Positions 62,892 to 64,000 of a stretch of DNA of 64,000 nt are shown piece by piece. The translations under genes were made by a program, and so were the position numbers. The notes beneath the pieces are model-generated. The model did no database searches. It was not told the DNA's origin and saw nothing but the letters and a program-made list of their open reading frames with translations. Positions within the stretch are counted from its first letter, which is position 1. Every line of letters starts with the position of its first letter. This DNA comes from Pseudomonas flavescens (GTDB lineage Bacteria > Pseudomonadota > Gammaproteobacteria > Pseudomonadales > Pseudomonadaceae), in the NCBI RefSeq assembly GCF_013408425.1, contig NZ_JACBYV010000001.1, forward strand, positions 3,100,001 through 3,164,000, given 5' to 3'.

Positions 62892-63386
62892 ATGCTGATC
62901 GTATTCAGCGGCCTCCCGGGTACCGGGAAAACCACCGTGGCACGGCGCCTCGTCGAACGGCTGGGTGCGCTGTACCTGCGCATCGACAGCATCGAGCAGG
63001 CGATCAGAGAGGCCGAGGTGCTGGCGGCAGACGTGGGGCGCAGCGGCTACCTGGTCGCCAACGAGCTGGCGCTGAGCAACCTGCGCTTCGGCAACCGGGT
63101 CGTCGTCGACTGCGTCAATCCGGTCGCCGAGAGCCGCCAGGCGTGGGCCACTATCGCCGCGCAGGCTGGCACTCGCCTGCTCGACGTTCAGGTCATCTGC
63201 TCCGACAGAGACGAGCACCGGCGCCGGGTGGAAAGCAGAGCCATCGATATCCCCGGCCTGACCCCACCCACCTGGCAGTCGGTATTGGATCACGACTACG
63301 AGCCCTGGCAGGGTGATGCGCTGCTGATAGACACGGCGCTGACCTCCCCTGAGCAGTCGGTGGCGATGATCACCCGCCAGCTCTAG
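62892..63386 (+). CDS. P-loop kinase-like AAA family protein
   Basis: A 164-residue protein. Walker A is FSGLPGTGKTT at residues 5-15. A DxD-like YLRIDSIEQAI near 30, VVVDCVNPVAESRQAW as Walker B, and an Arg-rich lid (CSDRDEHRRRVESR) follow. This is the layout of small nucleotide or antibiotic kinases (chloramphenicol phosphotransferase and adenylylsulfate kinase-like). The substrate is unknown. GAGGA precedes the ATG. It follows the HxlR gene on the same strand with 54 bases between, and the two could be co-transcribed. Confidence 0.82.
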   Translation: MLIVFSGLPGTGKTTVARRLVERLGALYLRIDSIEQAIREAEVLAADVGRSGYLVANELALSNLRFGNRVVVDCVNPVAESRQAWATIAAQAGTRLLDVQVICSDRDEHRRRVESRAIDIPGLTPPTWQSVLDHDYEPWQGDALLIDTALTSPEQSVAMITRQL

Positions 63387-63486
63387 GGCAACCACGAGAC
63401 AGTCAAGGGCTTCCCATCTGCCCAGCGCGGTTCATCGGTGCCATGGCCTGCACGGCAGGCAGCCTGGCCCGCAGCCCCCTCAGCGT

Positions 63487-64000
63487 TCAGCAGGCCTGCG
63501 CCATGAGGCGATAGCCGATGCCGGGCTCCGTCCGGATCAGGTGGGGGTCGTTCGGTTCGTCGTGCAGCTTCTGGCGCAGCTTGCCGACCACGATGCGCAG
63601 GTAGTGGCTGTCTTCGAGATGGCTGGCGCCCCAGACGTCTCGCAGCAGCTGCTGTTGGGTCACCACCCGGCCAGGGTTGCGGGCCAGCAGCTCGAGCACG
63701 CTGTACTCCTTGCGGGTCAGGCTGACCTCGCCGGTATTCAGGGTCACGAGCCGTGTCGCCAGGTCGATGCACAGCGGCCCCGCGTGCACCCTAGGCTGTA
63801 CCACCAGCTCGCCTGGCGAGTGACGCAACAGCGCCCTGACCCGCGCGAGAAACTCCTGAATGCCGAAGGGCTTGGTGACGTAATCATTCGCGCCGCTGTC
63901 GAGCAGCCTGACCTTCTGCTCTTCGTCGCTGCGCACCGAGAGCACCAGAACCGGCAGGGTCGACCAGGTGCGCAACGCTTCCAGAACGTCATGGCCATCC
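63487..64000 (-). CDS. OmpR/KdpE-type response regulator, cut by the window edge
   Basis: The C-terminal part (about 170 residues) of a two-component response regulator; the gene runs past the window end. The visible receiver part reads DGHDVLEALRTWSTLPVLVL, with the conserved Ser/Thr in LSVRSDEEQ and the Lys in YVTKPFGIQEF. The phosphoacceptor Asp lies outside. The OmpR-type winged helix follows (LTRKEYSVLELLARNPGRVV, LEDSHYLRIVVGKLRQKLHD, IRTEPGIGYRL). The pattern matches KdpE, which controls potassium uptake, but that cannot be confirmed without the neighbours. Confidence 0.85.
   Translation of the reverse strand, partial: DGHDVLEALRTWSTLPVLVLSVRSDEEQKVRLLDSGANDYVTKPFGIQEFLARVRALLRHSPGELVVQPRVHAGPLCIDLATRLVTLNTGEVSLTRKEYSVLELLARNPGRVVTQQQLLRDVWGASHLEDSHYLRIVVGKLRQKLHDEPNDPHLIRTEPGIGYRLMAQAC

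Overview
The window looks like chromosome of a Pseudomonas or close relative. It is GC-rich and dense in LysR, GntR, AraC and GlxA-type regulators. It carries two chemoreceptors, a GbcA-like Rieske oxygenase beside a ProXWV-type betaine transporter, and the Pseudomonas form of the 2-aminoethylphosphonate (AEP) cluster. I saw no rRNA, tRNA, CRISPR array or intact transposase.

Layout. 0-2.7 kb: a remnant of a SnoaL-like gene and a TonB-dependent receptor whose promoter carries a near-perfect Zur (zinc) box. 2.9-4.3 kb: a DUF421 membrane protein, then the first copy of a repeated module made of a promoter, a C4-type antisense RNA, a 28-codon leader ORF and a 92-codon ORF. 4.4-16.5 kb: assorted reductases, an esterase, an exported cupin/CMD pair, two LysR paralogues, a secreted FG-GAP protein, PhzF, SDR and MDR enzymes and an AraC regulator. 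16.7-19.8 kb: an acetolactate-synthase-like TPP enzyme with GabD, the gene pair expected for a 2-oxoglutarate decarboxylase/succinate-semialdehyde dehydrogenase shunt. 20-32 kb: an MFS carrier, PrpF, two double-winged-helix GntR/FCD regulators, an aconitase, a cytosolic protein with a periplasmic-binding-protein fold and a CitMHS carrier. I read this as a tricarboxylate (probably trans-aconitate) utilisation island. 32-35 kb: an orphan betaine-type binding protein and AzlCD. 35-50.6 kb: a quaternary-amine (betaine) island with ProXWV, a Rieske oxygenase, a FAD oxidase, a DapA-family lyase, ALDH, MmgE/PrpD, regulators and a dCACHE chemoreceptor. 50.8-51.5 kb: the second copy of the C4 module, in direct orientation. 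51.7-54.5 kb: a chemoreceptor and an unknown protein. 54.6-61.5 kb: AEP uptake and phosphonatase operon with its LysR. 61.7-64 kb: SDR/HxlR pair, a small P-loop kinase-like protein and a truncated KdpE-like response regulator.

The two C4 modules are about 47 kb apart as direct repeats and bracket almost all of the accessory catabolic genes. Their RNA pairings show compensatory base changes, which I regard as the strongest structural signal in the window. The tricarboxylate island, with its predicted 30-bp GntR operators, is the best candidate for an undescribed pathway. All assignments come from reading the sequence; no database search was run.
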